The notes under the pieces were generated by a model. The model was given only the letters and a program-made list of their open reading frames with translations. It was not told the origin of the DNA and did not search any database. DNA of 45,360 nt from Nitrosomonadales bacterium (lineage in GTDB: Bacteria; Pseudomonadota; Gammaproteobacteria; Burkholderiales; Gallionellaceae), in NCBI GenBank assembly GCA_947475825.1, contig CANJMS010000007.1, forward strand, positions 1 through 45,360, in the 5' to 3' direction. Below are positions 35,633 to 43,297 of this stretch, one piece after another (within the stretch, counting starts at the first letter, position 1; every line of letters begins with the position of its first letter). The translations under genes were made by a program, and so were the position numbers.

Positions 35633-35719
35633 TGGTGCCGGGAGGGGGACTCGAACCCCCACATTGTCTCCAACACCGGATTTTGAGTCCGGCGCGTCTA
35701 CCAATTCCGCCATCCCGGC
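35633..35719 (-). tRNA. tRNA-Leu (CAA)
   Basis: 87 nt including an encoded 3' CCA. Acceptor stem GCCGGGA/TCCCGGC, anticodon stem CCGGA/TCCGG with loop CTCAAAA and anticodon CAA (reads UUG), a long variable arm typical of leucine tRNA, and T-arm GGGGGTTCGAGTCCCCC. It lies between inverted IS1595 remnants; its 3' end is only 14 bp from copy 1. Confidence 0.97.
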
Positions 35720-35733
35720 TTGAGTCGGAGCGG

Positions 35734-35762
35734 ATTATCCATTAAAGATGCCGTTACTTCAA
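35734..35762 (-). promoter_or_regulatory. Promoter of tRNA-Leu
   Basis: On the minus strand TTGAAG (35762-35757) and GATAAT (35739-35734) are 17 bp apart, and the -10 box ends 14 nt before the tRNA. The tRNA therefore keeps its own promoter despite the IS debris. Confidence 0.6.
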
Positions 35763-35826
35763 GGATGTTGTGGTAACCAGTCAACGCTAAATAGAAATGT
35801 CCGGTTTTCCTTTTAGTCATTCCAAT

Positions 35827-36108
35827 TCACAGTACAGCGCGACCCTCGTTGAGGATGCGACCGATACGCATCTTGTGCAACGGATGATCGGCTGCCGGTT
35901 TGTAGCTGGTTGTGCGTCCTGCTAGTGCTTTATCCACTCGCGCATTGACCTCTTTTCCATCGGCGGTTGGGGCTTGGCGTTGGGGTTTTTCCATCGCACT
36001 GTAATCGAGCTTGCGCCCTTTCCAAAGCAATTCTTGGACACCGTCAACGTGCTGGTGCACCACCACTTTCGCTCCGCGCAAACCTAGCCCTGTTCCCGTT
36101 GTTTTAAC
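35827..36108 (-). pseudogene. DDE transposase C-terminal fragment (ISNCY/IS481-like)
   Basis: About 94 residues without a proper start. GTGLGLRGAKVVVHQHVDG, KGRKLDYSAM and DGKEVNARVDKAL then KPAADHP resemble the C-terminal beta-rich domain that follows the DDE core in ISNCY/IS481-type transposases. The catalytic core is missing: homology is cut at about 36108 by the IS1595 copy 2. Family assignment is from memory of the pattern and moderately certain. Confidence 0.6.
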
Positions 36109-36110
36109 CT

Positions 36111-36783
36111 TGCCTATCCGGTTGCTTGCCAATGATTGAAACTGCTACTAAATTCACGGAATGGATCCTCGTGGTTTTCCGACAACGCTTCCCGAATTTC
36201 AGCGGGCTTTTCCCGATGATGCCGCCTGCGTGAGATACCTTGAGCATTTGCGGTGGCCTGACGGTTTCATTTGCCCGAAATGCAGGGATGATGAAGCACC
36301 CCACCGTTTTGCCAAGAGAGTATCGGTCGTTTTGCGATGCCGCGCCTGCAAAACCAACGTATCGCTCACGGCTGATACCGTCATGCAGTCCAGCCACATG
36401 GCTTTGTCTATTTGGTTTTGGGGAGCTTACCTCGTGACGACGCAGACGCCAGGTCAGTCGGCGCTTCAGTTTCAACGGCAACTGGGCCTGTCCAGATAGG
36501 AGACGGCGTTTCAAATGCTCCATAAGCTCCGTTGCGGTCTGGTGAGACTCACGCGCGACACTATCGGAGCCTTGTATCCAGTAGAGGTGGATGAAACACT
36601 TGTCGGCGGTCGCACAAGGGGTGAGCGACGTGGCGTCCACCACAAGGCGGCGGTCGTGGATGTCGTCGATACGCCAGAAGACCGAAACCAAAGGCCGGAA
36701 TGGCAAACCCAGAATTAAGGTGTTCGCCGGAAGATTGAGAATGCGCCTCGCTCCTGGTCGTGGTGCAAGCGACCTCGTAGGCA
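36111..36783 (+). pseudogene. IS1595-family transposase, copy 2 (nonsense codon and frameshift)
   Basis: Starts at ATG 36161 with FPTTLPEFQRAFPDDAACVR and a zinc ribbon (Cys at FICPKC and LRCRAC) typical of IS1595 N-termini. After QLGLSR the frame meets TAG 36497-36499, then goes on in frame with ETAFQMLHKLRCGLVR and VEVDETLVGGRTRGERRG (DDE start). Near 36669 two bases appear to be missing (GTCGATACGCC), after which GRNGKPRIKVFAGRLRMRLA continues in another frame. Homology fades near 36783. The C-terminal domain is lost, so it cannot make transposase. Confidence 0.85.
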
Positions 36784-36887
36784 GGGTTGCTATAATCGTG
36801 TACGCAGACATTCAACAAACCAAACGGCAGGGTCAGCCCTGTCGAATTTGAAGCTAGGCATCACAAAAAAGTACTGAGGAGATTCGT
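36784..36887. other. Junk between two IS1595 fragments
   Basis: About 100 bp that I cannot assign; no gene, no clear repeat. It separates the end of copy 2 from the unrelated IS1595-type fragment at 36888. Confidence 0.3.
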
Positions 36888-37066
36888 GTCTGATTTATGG
36901 CTAGGTTTAAGCGCAGATTGACTAAGTTTAATGGCATACCCAAGCATACGTTCTATTTGCACTTGAAAGAAACTGAATATCGTTTTAATCATCATCGTGA
37001 TAATCTTTACCCTGAACTACTCAAGTTATTGAGATTGAATCCACTTTAGCTTCGTAAGACCCAAAA
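36888..37066 (+). pseudogene. IS1595-type (ISSod11-like) transposase, C-terminal fragment
   Basis: Frame MARFKRRLTKFNGIPKHTFY then LHLKETEYRFNHHRDNLYPE and a leucine-rich end, with TAG at 37046-37048. It is the same end as at the window start (3-131), and both continue with GCTTC.TAAGACCC. The element ends at or just before 37066, one base from the dapF ATG. The upstream part of the transposase is absent. Confidence 0.8.
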
Positions 37067-37891
37067 ATGATATTACGCTTTACTAAAATGCACGGCACAA
37101 GCAACGACTTCATTGTGCTGGATGGTGTGCGTCAGGATATAAAACTTGCGCCCGAACAACTGCGATTTTTAGCAAATCGGCGTATCGGGGTGGGCTGCGA
37201 TCAAATTTTATTGGTCGAGCCTGCCAAAAATCCCAAGGCTGATTTTTGTTACCGCATTTTTAACGCGGATGGGGGCGAGGTGGAGCAATGCGGCAATGGC
37301 GCACGTTGTTTTGTGCGCTTTGCACATGAGCAGGGTTTGACGACCAAGCGCGAGATTGTAGTGGAAACCAAGAGCGGTTTGATTACCCCACGCCTGGAAG
37401 ATAATGGCCGCGTCACGGTCAACATGGGCGCGCCTATTTTTGCGGCAGCGCAGATCCCATTTATCAGCGATAGCGATGACATCATTCAATCATTGCAAGT
37501 GGGCGATGACACAGTGCAGATTTCTGCGGTGTCTATGGGTAATCCGCACGCGGTACAAGTGATAGAAAATATCAACGCTGCGCTCGTCGTCACACAAGGC
37601 GCGCTGATAGAAAACCATCCACGATTTCCGAATCGGGTGAACGCAGGCTTCATGCAAATTGTAGATCGCAGCCACATCAAGCTGCGTGTGTATGAACGCG
37701 GGGCAGGCGAAACCCTTTCTTGCGGCACGGGCGCATGTGCGGCAGTGGTGACAGGGGTTCGGCGCGGGTTGCTGGAGAATAAAGTGCACGTAGAAACCCG
37801 TGGTGGCGGCTTGGACATTGCTTGGCAGGGCGATGGTGTCATGATGACCGGGCCGGCTATCACGGTGTTTGAAGGCGAAATACACTTATAA
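37067..37891 (+). CDS. dapF: Diaminopimelate epimerase
   Basis: Interconverts LL- and meso-diaminopimelate for lysine and peptidoglycan. 274 residues, normal. Start [20 protein letters not shown] fits the family N-terminus. The two catalytic cysteines are in [13 protein letters not shown] and [13 protein letters not shown] sequence reaches to the ATG and there is no visible ribosome site (only GTAAG), so the native leader has been replaced. First gene of dapF-DUF484-xerC-rlmI. Confidence 0.96.
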   Translation: MILRFTKMHGTSNDFIVLDGVRQDIKLAPEQLRFLANRRIGVGCDQILLVEPAKNPKADFCYRIFNADGGEVEQCGNGARCFVRFAHEQGLTTKREIVVETKSGLITPRLEDNGRVTVNMGAPIFAAAQIPFISDSDDIIQSLQVGDDTVQISAVSMGNPHAVQVIENINAALVVTQGALIENHPRFPNRVNAGFMQIVDRSHIKLRVYERGAGETLSCGTGACAAVVTGVRRGLLENKVHVETRGGGLDIAWQGDGVMMTGPAITVFEGEIHL

Positions 37892-37913
37892 AAATAATCA
37901 GGGGAGCAGCCCA

Positions 37914-38570
37914 ATGAAATCTATAGACGTTGCAGAATACTTAAAAAATAATCCGAAATTTTTTGAAGAACACGCCGAGATGATGTCGGAAGTGACCATA
38001 CCGCATCCTTATGGCGGGCGCACTATTTCGCTAAGCGAGCGGCAACTTTTAACCTTGCGCGAAAAGAACAAGCTGCTGGAAAAAAAGCTGCATGAAATGG
38101 TGGAATTTGCACAATACAATGAACTGCTGCAACAAAAAGTACATCAATTTGCGTGCTCGTTATATGCACCCAACAATTTTCTTGATCCTGGAAGTGCTGA
38201 AGATATGGCGCATATCATCACGCGCAATTTGAAGGAAACTTTTGCAGTGCCCCATGCAGTGCTGCACCTGTGGAAAACGCACTCGCCCAATATGGCCCCA
38301 CAAGGGGACAATGAAATTATCACCTTTGTTGATAAACAATTAAAATCCATTTGCACGCACCGTGCCATGCATGATACGCAACTTTGGTTTGGAGAAATTG
38401 CGCCGCAATTGCGCTCCTTTGCCTTGTTACCGTTACGCGCAGGAAACTTGTCGATAGGCTTGCTTGTTCTTGCCAGCGAAGATGAGCAGCGTTTTTATCC
38501 GGACATGGGCACACAGTTTTTAGATCGCATCGCGGAAATCACGAGCAGTGCTATCCATCCGTTCCTTTAG
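37914..38570 (+). CDS. DUF484 family protein
   Basis: 218 residues from ATG 37914, behind GGGGAG; the frame is open further upstream but overlaps dapF. N-terminal VAEYLKNNPKFFEEHAEMM and SLSERQLLTLREKNKLLEKKL are typical of DUF484, which has a short helical lead-in and a GAF-like C-terminal domain (about 80-215, ending FLDRIAEITSSAIHPFL). Its usual place is between dapF and xerC. Function unknown. The copy of the mini-repeat at 38292 gives MAPQGDNE in the GAF-like part. Confidence 0.9.
   Translation: MKSIDVAEYLKNNPKFFEEHAEMMSEVTIPHPYGGRTISLSERQLLTLREKNKLLEKKLHEMVEFAQYNELLQQKVHQFACSLYAPNNFLDPGSAEDMAHIITRNLKETFAVPHAVLHLWKTHSPNMAPQGDNEIITFVDKQLKSICTHRAMHDTQLWFGEIAPQLRSFALLPLRAGNLSIGLLVLASEDEQRFYPDMGTQFLDRIAEITSSAIHPFL
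38292..38316 (+). repeat. Dispersed mini-repeat, copy in the DUF484 gene
   Basis: 25 bp identical to 2460-2436 read on the minus strand, in the same reading phase, so both proteins contain MAPQGDNE. The core is GCCCCACAAGGGGACAATG. Confidence 0.8.
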
Positions 38571-38572
38571 AC

Positions 38573-39523
38573 ATGCGCGACTCACCGCCACCCGCCAGCG
38601 AACCTAATGACCCTACACAGCCTGAGTTTCTCCTGTTAGGCTTTGTGGCATTTCTGAACAACGAGCGACAGTATTCACCCTTAACCGCTGAAAATTATGC
38701 TCGCGACTTGCTACGTTTATTTAAACTGGCAGGCACGACTCCGCTAAGCACATTAAACAATTTTCAAATTCGGCGCTATATCGCGCAATTACATAGCAGT
38801 GGCTTGGGTGGAAAAAGTCTGGCGCGTTTGTTATCCGCATGGCGCAGTTTTTTCACTTATCTTATGCGTGATCATCACTACACAGACAACCCCTGCATAG
38901 GCATACGCGCACCCAAATCAGCACGGCAATTGCCGCATGTGCTGTCGCCAGATGAAGCGGTGCGTATGGTAGATATACCGACTAATGATGAAGCTCTAGC
39001 AGTGCGCGACAAAGCCATGTACGAGTTACTTTACTCATCCGGTTTGCGTTTGGCGGAGTTAGTTGGTCTGAATTTGGACGCGCTGGATTTTTCTGATGCA
39101 TCCGTGCGGGTGATAGGCAAAGGAAGAAAATCACGCATTGTGCCGTTAGGCAGTCATGCGATCAGTGCGTTGCAAACCTGGTTGCTGCTGCGCACCCCCA
39201 TCGTAAAGGCCGATGAGGTGGCAGTGTTTGTCAGCCGCGCAGGTAAACGCATAGGCGCACGCTCGGTGCAAGTTCGAATAAAAGCCTGGGGCATCAAGCA
39301 AGGACTCATTAGCAATGTTCACCCGCATTTATTGCGACACTCTTTTGCTTCGCACGTTTTGCAATCCAGCGGTGATTTACGTGCGGTGCAGGAGATGCTC
39401 GGTCACGCGAGTATTTCTACGACACAGGTTTACACCCATCTCGATTTCCAGGCGCTCAGTAAAGTGTATGACGCGGCGCATCCGCGCGCCCACAAAAAAG
39501 TACTCGGAAAAAAATCATCTTGA
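38573..39523 (+). CDS. xerC: Tyrosine recombinase XerC
   Basis: Acts with XerD at dif to resolve chromosome dimers. 316 residues. An N-terminal SAM-like DNA-binding domain (about 15-110, with ERQYSPLTAENYARDLLRLF) is followed by the catalytic domain with Arg in YSSGLRLAELVGL, Lys in GKGRKSRIVPLG, HxxR in HLLRHSFASHVL, His in LGHASISTTQVYTH and the Tyr nucleophile in that last motif. Position behind dapF and DUF484 is the E. coli order. Its stop overlaps the TTG start of the next gene. Confidence 0.95.
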   Translation: MRDSPPPASEPNDPTQPEFLLLGFVAFLNNERQYSPLTAENYARDLLRLFKLAGTTPLSTLNNFQIRRYIAQLHSSGLGGKSLARLLSAWRSFFTYLMRDHHYTDNPCIGIRAPKSARQLPHVLSPDEAVRMVDIPTNDEALAVRDKAMYELLYSSGLRLAELVGLNLDALDFSDASVRVIGKGRKSRIVPLGSHAISALQTWLLLRTPIVKADEVAVFVSRAGKRIGARSVQVRIKAWGIKQGLISNVHPHLLRHSFASHVLQSSGDLRAVQEMLGHASISTTQVYTHLDFQALSKVYDAAHPRAHKKVLGKKSS

Positions 39524-40725
39524 AAGAAAAAACAAACCTTGGGCTATGCATCCTCAAAGCCGGGCGTGAAAAATCAGTGCTGCGTCGCCATCCCTGGATA
39601 TTTTCCGGCGCGATTGAGCGCGTCAGCGGACAACCACAAAATGGTGATACCGTTGCAGTACATGCCTTACAAGGCACGTTTCTTGGCTATGCCGCATATA
39701 ATGCGCTGTCTAAAATCAGCGCGCGCATGTGGTCATGGCAGGAAAGTGACCGCATTGATGCCGATTTTTTTCGCCACAAAATCAATGTGGCACTGGCTGC
39801 CCGCAGTGCGCTAAATATCGCGCAACATAGCACCGGCATCCGTCTTATTCATGGGGAGGCGGATGGTTTGCCAGGGCTGGTAGTCGATCAATATAACGAT
39901 GTACTGGTGATGCAAATTGGCAGTGCTGGGGCAGAAAAATGGCGCGAGGTATTTGTGGAAATTTTACAAAACCTGTGCCGACCCGCCTGCATTTACGAAC
40001 GTTCTGACTCAGATTCACGTACGTTGGAAGGCTTGCCTGAGCGCAATGGTGTGTTGCTTGGCACCTTGCTAGATGCGCTTGTGCTTACCGAGCATGGCAT
40101 CCATTTTGGTGTGGATGTAGCACAAGGTCAGAAGACTGGTTTTTATCTCGACCAGCGCGATAATCGCGCCCTGATAGGCGAATTGGCACATGATAAAGAC
40201 GTGCTGAATTGCTTTTGTTACAGCGGTGGCTTTTCCCTATACGCCCTGCGTGGCGGTGCAAAATCAGTGCTGTCCATTGATTCTTCTGCCGAGGCACTAC
40301 AGCTTGCGCAACACAATGTGGCGCTTAATGCACTAGATGTTGAGCGTGCTCAATGGCAATGTGAAGATGTATTTCAAGCGCTGCGCAAACTACGTGATCA
40401 GAATAAAAAATTTGATTTGATAATTTTAGATCCACCCAAATTTGCCCCTACCGCGGCATTCGCCGAAAAAGCGGCACGCGGTTACAAAGATATTAATTTG
40501 CTGGGTTTTAAATTATTAAATCCCGGCGGAATGTTGGCTACTTATTCCTGCTCAGGTGGAATCAGCGATGATTTATTCCAAAAAATTGTGGCGGGCGCAG
40601 CTTTGGACGCGGGTGTCGAGGCGCAGATTGTATATAAACTGCATGCTGCGGCCGATCATCCGGTGCTACTCAGCTTCCCGGAGGGCGCGTATTTAAAGGG
40701 CTTGCTGTTGCGTGTGGCAGGGTAG
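39520..40725 (+). CDS. rlmI: 23S rRNA (cytosine1962-C5)-methyltransferase family (RlmI)
   Basis: 401 residues. An N-terminal PUA domain (about 5-75, GREKSVLRRHPWIFSGAIERV) precedes a Rossmann methyltransferase with GFYLDQRDNR, LNCFCYSGGFSLYALRGGA (SAM site), DLIILDPPKFA and ATYSCSGGI. RlmI of E. coli makes m5C1962 in 23S rRNA; the match is at family level. The start is TTG 39520 in TTGA overlapping the xerC stop, so translation is probably coupled. Confidence 0.9.
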   Translation: MKEKTNLGLCILKAGREKSVLRRHPWIFSGAIERVSGQPQNGDTVAVHALQGTFLGYAAYNALSKISARMWSWQESDRIDADFFRHKINVALAARSALNIAQHSTGIRLIHGEADGLPGLVVDQYNDVLVMQIGSAGAEKWREVFVEILQNLCRPACIYERSDSDSRTLEGLPERNGVLLGTLLDALVLTEHGIHFGVDVAQGQKTGFYLDQRDNRALIGELAHDKDVLNCFCYSGGFSLYALRGGAKSVLSIDSSAEALQLAQHNVALNALDVERAQWQCEDVFQALRKLRDQNKKFDLIILDPPKFAPTAAFAEKAARGYKDINLLGFKLLNPGGMLATYSCSGGISDDLFQKIVAGAALDAGVEAQIVYKLHAAADHPVLLSFPEGAYLKGLLLRVAG

Positions 40726-40766
40726 TTTATGATGGAGTTTCTAGGGCAGGTTTATATGGGAATGGT

Positions 40767-41678
40767 ATGCGTAAAATTTTGTTATTAGGCAAAAGCGGGC
40801 AATTAGGCTGGGAATTACAACGCACTTTGATGCCGCTCGGTCAAATTATCGCGCTGGATTCGAGCGAGTTGAATCTTGCTCAGCCGGATGCGATTCGGCA
40901 AATACTGCGACAGGTTCAACCGGGTATCGTGGTGAATGCTGCCGCATATACCGCAGTTGATCGAGCCGAGACGGAGGCGGAATTGGCTATGGCGATTAAC
41001 GGCATCGCCCCGGGCATATTGGCGGAGGAAGCAAAAAAATTAAATGCGCTGCTGCTGCATTACTCCACCGATTATATTTTTGATGGGCACAAAACTGGCG
41101 CGTATGTAGAAGATGACACACCCAACCCGCTCAACGTATATGGAAAAACCAAACTCGCTGGCGAGCAAGCCATTCGCGCGACAGGGGCCAATCATTTTAT
41201 TTTTCGCACAAGTTGGGTGTATGGCGCACGCGGCAGAAATTTTCTGTTGACCATGTTGCGGCTGGCGCAGGAGCGGCAAAAGTTGAGCATCGTGAACGAT
41301 CAAATAGGCGCGCCTACTTGGTGTCGTTCCATTGCCGAAATCAGCGCGCAAGTACTCGCACAATTAGCAGTAACGCACGACCTCTCAAGCGTGCCAAGAA
41401 AGTGCATAAAAATAGAAGAGGTGAGCGGAACGTATCACCTGACTGCGGCTGGACAGGTGTCTTGGCATGGCTTTGCCGCCGCTATTATGCGGCTGGCAGC
41501 AGTCCAGCCAGTCCCCACCTTGATTTCCATTCCGAGTGCAGCCTATCCTATGCCTGCAACCAGACCGCTTAATTCGGTGTTATCGAATGATAAATTGCAG
41601 CAGGTTTTTAATTTGTCTGGCGGGGATTGGGAGGCCAATCTAAAACTATGTTTGGCGGGGCTGCTGGAGTCTAAATAA
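40767..41678 (+). CDS. rfbD: dTDP-4-dehydrorhamnose reductase
   Basis: Last step of dTDP-L-rhamnose synthesis. 303 residues. ILLLGKSGQLGWELQRTL (NAD(P) site; Lys instead of the usual Gly-Xaa), NAAAYTAVDRAE, STDYIFDG and the catalytic YGKTKLAGE, then FRTSWVYGARGRNF. Together with rfbBAC at 24438-26943 the pathway is complete, but this gene stands apart, 41 nt behind rlmI. Confidence 0.95.
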   Translation: MRKILLLGKSGQLGWELQRTLMPLGQIIALDSSELNLAQPDAIRQILRQVQPGIVVNAAAYTAVDRAETEAELAMAINGIAPGILAEEAKKLNALLLHYSTDYIFDGHKTGAYVEDDTPNPLNVYGKTKLAGEQAIRATGANHFIFRTSWVYGARGRNFLLTMLRLAQERQKLSIVNDQIGAPTWCRSIAEISAQVLAQLAVTHDLSSVPRKCIKIEEVSGTYHLTAAGQVSWHGFAAAIMRLAAVQPVPTLISIPSAAYPMPATRPLNSVLSNDKLQQVFNLSGGDWEANLKLCLAGLLESK

Positions 41679-41702
41679 TTGATATTTAAAAATGCGCCTG
41701 AC

Positions 41703-43055
41703 TTAATACAACGCTAAATTTACCCTCGTTAACACCTCTTCCGTGAGCGCACCGATTGCCGCATTTAATTGCAACAAACTATACAAATAAGCATATTGCG
41801 CCTGCGCTAAATCACGCCGGGTGGCATACAATTGCTGTTGCGCATTCAGCACATCCAGATTAGTGCGCACCCCTGCAGATTGCCCCAGCTTACTTGCTTC
41901 CAGCAAACTTTCACTGGACTTCAATGCTTGCTGCAACGCTTGCACTTGCGCTACCCCGCTGCCCACACCTAAAAATGCCTGCTGAATATGCACGGTGAGA
42001 TTGCGCTGGGCTGCGGATAAATCATCGCGGATGCGATCATAATTAGCTTCTGCCTCACGCCATTTAGACTGGGTGCTGCCACCTTGAAACAAAGGCATGT
42101 TCAATTGCACACCTACAGAAGCTGCACGGTTATTACTACCCAGCGGAGCATCGGAAAAATTTTTAGCATAATTTGCCACCAGATCCAATGTAGGAAAATG
42201 CCCGTCCCGGTTACGAGTACGATCTTTTTTAGCTAACTCAACAGAAATTTTTGCAATATTCAAGAGTGGATTGTTCCTTTGGGCTTTGTCCAGCCAAAAT
42301 TGCATGTCGGGCGGTTGCGGCGGCTCCAGCTTAAATTGCTGTCCCAACTTATTTGAGGTGCTCGGCACTTGCAAAGTAGTGAGGGGTGCATTAACCATCT
42401 GCTGTAAAGCGGTGCGCTTGGTCGCTAAATGACTGTTCGCTACGATGGCCTGTGCGTTAATTAAATCAAGCCTTGCCTGCGCCTCATATACATCTGTGAT
42501 GGTGGCACTGCCTGCACTAAAAAGTTCCTTTGCTTGATGTAGCTGCCCGATAATGGCCGCCTTCTGTGCCTCGCTCGACTGCACATTTTCCTGTGCAATT
42601 AATACATCAAAATATGCTTGCGCAACACGTAAAATTAATTCCTGTTCGGCATTTTTTAGTTGTTCCTCACTTTGGGCGACTTGCAAATCGGCAATGCCGT
42701 AAGCATGCCAATTTTGTTGACGAAATAGCGGCTGTACCAGATTAATGCCATAGCCATGCGTGTTATAGCGCGCGTTGTTGGCGGGGAAAATTGAAAAATT
42801 CGGAAATTGAGTAGATGCGTCGTTAAAAGCGGTATTCGCCGTCAGGTTGATCGAGGGTAAAAGTAATGCGCGCCCTTGCGTCGATTTTTCTCGCCCGGCG
42901 CGATGCGTTGCCCGTGCTGAGCTGATAACAGCATCATGCTCCAGTGCGGCACGATAGATTTGCAACAGATCCGTGGCATGGCTGAGGCTGGAAAGTGCAG
43001 TGCAGAAAACACTCAATAAGAGCAGGGTAAACAGGCGAAATTTGTTAGGAGTCAT
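41703..43055 (-). CDS. tolC: TolC family outer-membrane efflux protein
   Basis: 450 residues from ATG 43055, chosen because MTPNKFRLFTLLLLSVFCTA then LSSLSHATD is a clear signal peptide; the frame runs 41 codons further without signal-like sequence. Two OEP repeats follow: LLQIYRAALEHDAVISSARA with LRVAQAYFDVLIAQENVQ, and NPLLNIAKISVELAKKDRTR with VHIQQAFLGVGSG. SYLYSLLQLNAAIG closes the barrel. As an outer channel it would work with type I secretion or RND/MFS pumps; no pump genes are next to it. Confidence 0.92.
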   Translation of the reverse strand: MTPNKFRLFTLLLLSVFCTALSSLSHATDLLQIYRAALEHDAVISSARATHRAGREKSTQGRALLLPSINLTANTAFNDASTQFPNFSIFPANNARYNTHGYGINLVQPLFRQQNWHAYGIADLQVAQSEEQLKNAEQELILRVAQAYFDVLIAQENVQSSEAQKAAIIGQLHQAKELFSAGSATITDVYEAQARLDLINAQAIVANSHLATKRTALQQMVNAPLTTLQVPSTSNKLGQQFKLEPPQPPDMQFWLDKAQRNNPLLNIAKISVELAKKDRTRNRDGHFPTLDLVANYAKNFSDAPLGSNNRAASVGVQLNMPLFQGGSTQSKWREAEANYDRIRDDLSAAQRNLTVHIQQAFLGVGSGVAQVQALQQALKSSESLLEASKLGQSAGVRTNLDVLNAQQQLYATRRDLAQAQYAYLYSLLQLNAAIGALTEEVLTRVNLALY

Positions 43056-43297
43056 GATTGTTCCGGCATCTAACGAGGCTGTAGAAAAACTACTTGGGGT
43101 GTCGAGCATATCATTTTTTGAGGGTCTTCCAACCCCTCCTAACACACCACAGCTATTTTTCATCTTGGATGAGGGCATTCATGTAATTTCAAATAATCGG
43201 CGATAGAGCACAAGAAAATATTAAACGTTATGGCAGCCTATCATCTGATGCCGAAAACGGTACCAACATCGTTCTTGTTGTGTAACGAGAATTGGAA
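43056..43297. other. Gap between tolC and the BamA/TamA-like gene
   Basis: No gene. GAGGCTGTAGAAAAACTAC near 43077 resembles the terminal repeats of some IS elements (GGCTGTTGAAAAAC) and includes the hairpin GTAG-AAAAA-CTAC. A weak relative of the 24-bp dispersed repeat (GAATTGGAATTAG) lies near 43290. Confidence 0.35.

Noticed and set aside
35489-35713. 74-codon frame running through tRNA-Leu into IS copy 1
   Set aside because: Its first third is the tRNA gene itself and the remainder is IS debris; not a gene.
35398-36577. Active composite transposon carrying tRNA-Leu
   Set aside because: Both IS copies are truncated and carry a stop codon, and I see no matching outer target duplications.
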